Shown here: in pieces, positions 63,861 to 64,000 of the stretch | Position numbering within the stretch: the stretch's first letter is position 1 | How the letters are laid out: every line of letters begins with the position of its first letter | Origin: Argyresthia goedartella | Lineage: Eukaryota > Arthropoda > Insecta > Lepidoptera > Argyresthiidae | Direction of reading: 5' to 3' | Assembly: GCA_949825045.1 (NCBI GenBank) | Contig: OX463815.1 | Location: 17,105,231-17,169,230 of the forward strand | Length of the DNA: 64,000 nt | Program-made: the position numbers and the translations under genes | Notes under the pieces: model-generated | The model's input: the letters and a program-made list of their open reading frames with translations, nothing else | Databases searched by the model: none | Told to the model about the DNA's origin: nothing

Positions 63861-63935
63861 CCCCCAGCTGGCGATCGAACCCGGGACCTCTCATATGGTA
63901 GGCAGAGCCACAACCGCTGCACCACAGATGTCGTC
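63861..63935 (-). repeat. tRNA-like SINE head at the window edge
   Basis: On the minus strand TGTGGTGCAGCGGTTGTGGC fits a pol III A box region and GGTCCCGGGTTCGATCGCC a B box. The body seems to run leftwards to an AT-rich tail. Different head from the family at 29072. Confidence 0.55.
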
Positions 63936-64000
63936 AATAAGGCGACGTCCTTTTCTGATAGGATTGTTTACACCTGCAGACAATCCCTCGCGGTGCGCTT

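Overview
The window looks like a piece of an insect chromosome, most likely from a moth or butterfly. It is AT-rich, has one intron-containing host gene, and carries repeats I know as typical of Lepidoptera: the GGTTCCGTACC repeat with its GTCC microsatellite, the repeat containing ACTAGCTGATGCCCGC, tRNA-headed SINEs, BEL/Pao and errantivirus-type LTR elements, and a DD37D mariner. No bacterial-type operons, rRNA genes or CRISPR arrays were seen.

The only host gene I can support is a minus-strand gene at 19492-29569. Three coding exons join in frame into a 518-residue secreted protein with two Rebers-Riddiford chitin-binding domains around a Pro/Gln/Gly-rich middle. It resembles l(3)mbn (lethal(3) malignant blood neoplasm) cuticle-type proteins. 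Its 8.2 kb intron holds a Ty3/Mdg1-like retrotransposon (23084-28961) with identical LTRs, intact gag and pol, and an extra 84-residue leader ORF predicted to be a small membrane protein.

Region by region. 0.3-6 kb is an old plus-strand non-LTR reverse transcriptase relic, split by a minus-strand non-LTR element, a fold-back element built from a mariner-superfamily transposase end, and a truncated non-LTR tail. 6-12 kb is mostly featureless with scattered repeats and a twin hairpin. 12.2-13.5 kb is a DD37D mariner with two lesions. 14-17 kb is a nearly full-length minus-strand CR1/L2-group non-LTR element with frameshifts. 19.5-29.6 kb is the host gene. 30-37 kb holds RT remnants, palindromic MITEs, a CA microsatellite and an exact 187 bp tandem duplication. 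38.2-42.5 kb is a BEL/Pao element with identical LTRs that has lost RT, RNase H and most of integrase; it sits in one arm of a fold-back MITE. 43-51 kb is SINEs, MITEs and unclassified dispersed repeats. 51.8-63.5 kb is an errantivirus-like element with an uninterrupted envelope frame and damaged gag-pol; its gag is split by a second, internally deleted BEL/Pao element (53304-58514).

The retroelements form layers: repeats and MITEs are the substrate, LTR elements sit inside them, and one LTR element sits inside another. Both BEL elements keep gag but have lost their reverse transcriptase while keeping nearly identical LTRs, which suggests recent movement by enzymes supplied in trans. All calls come from reading the sequence; no database search was run.
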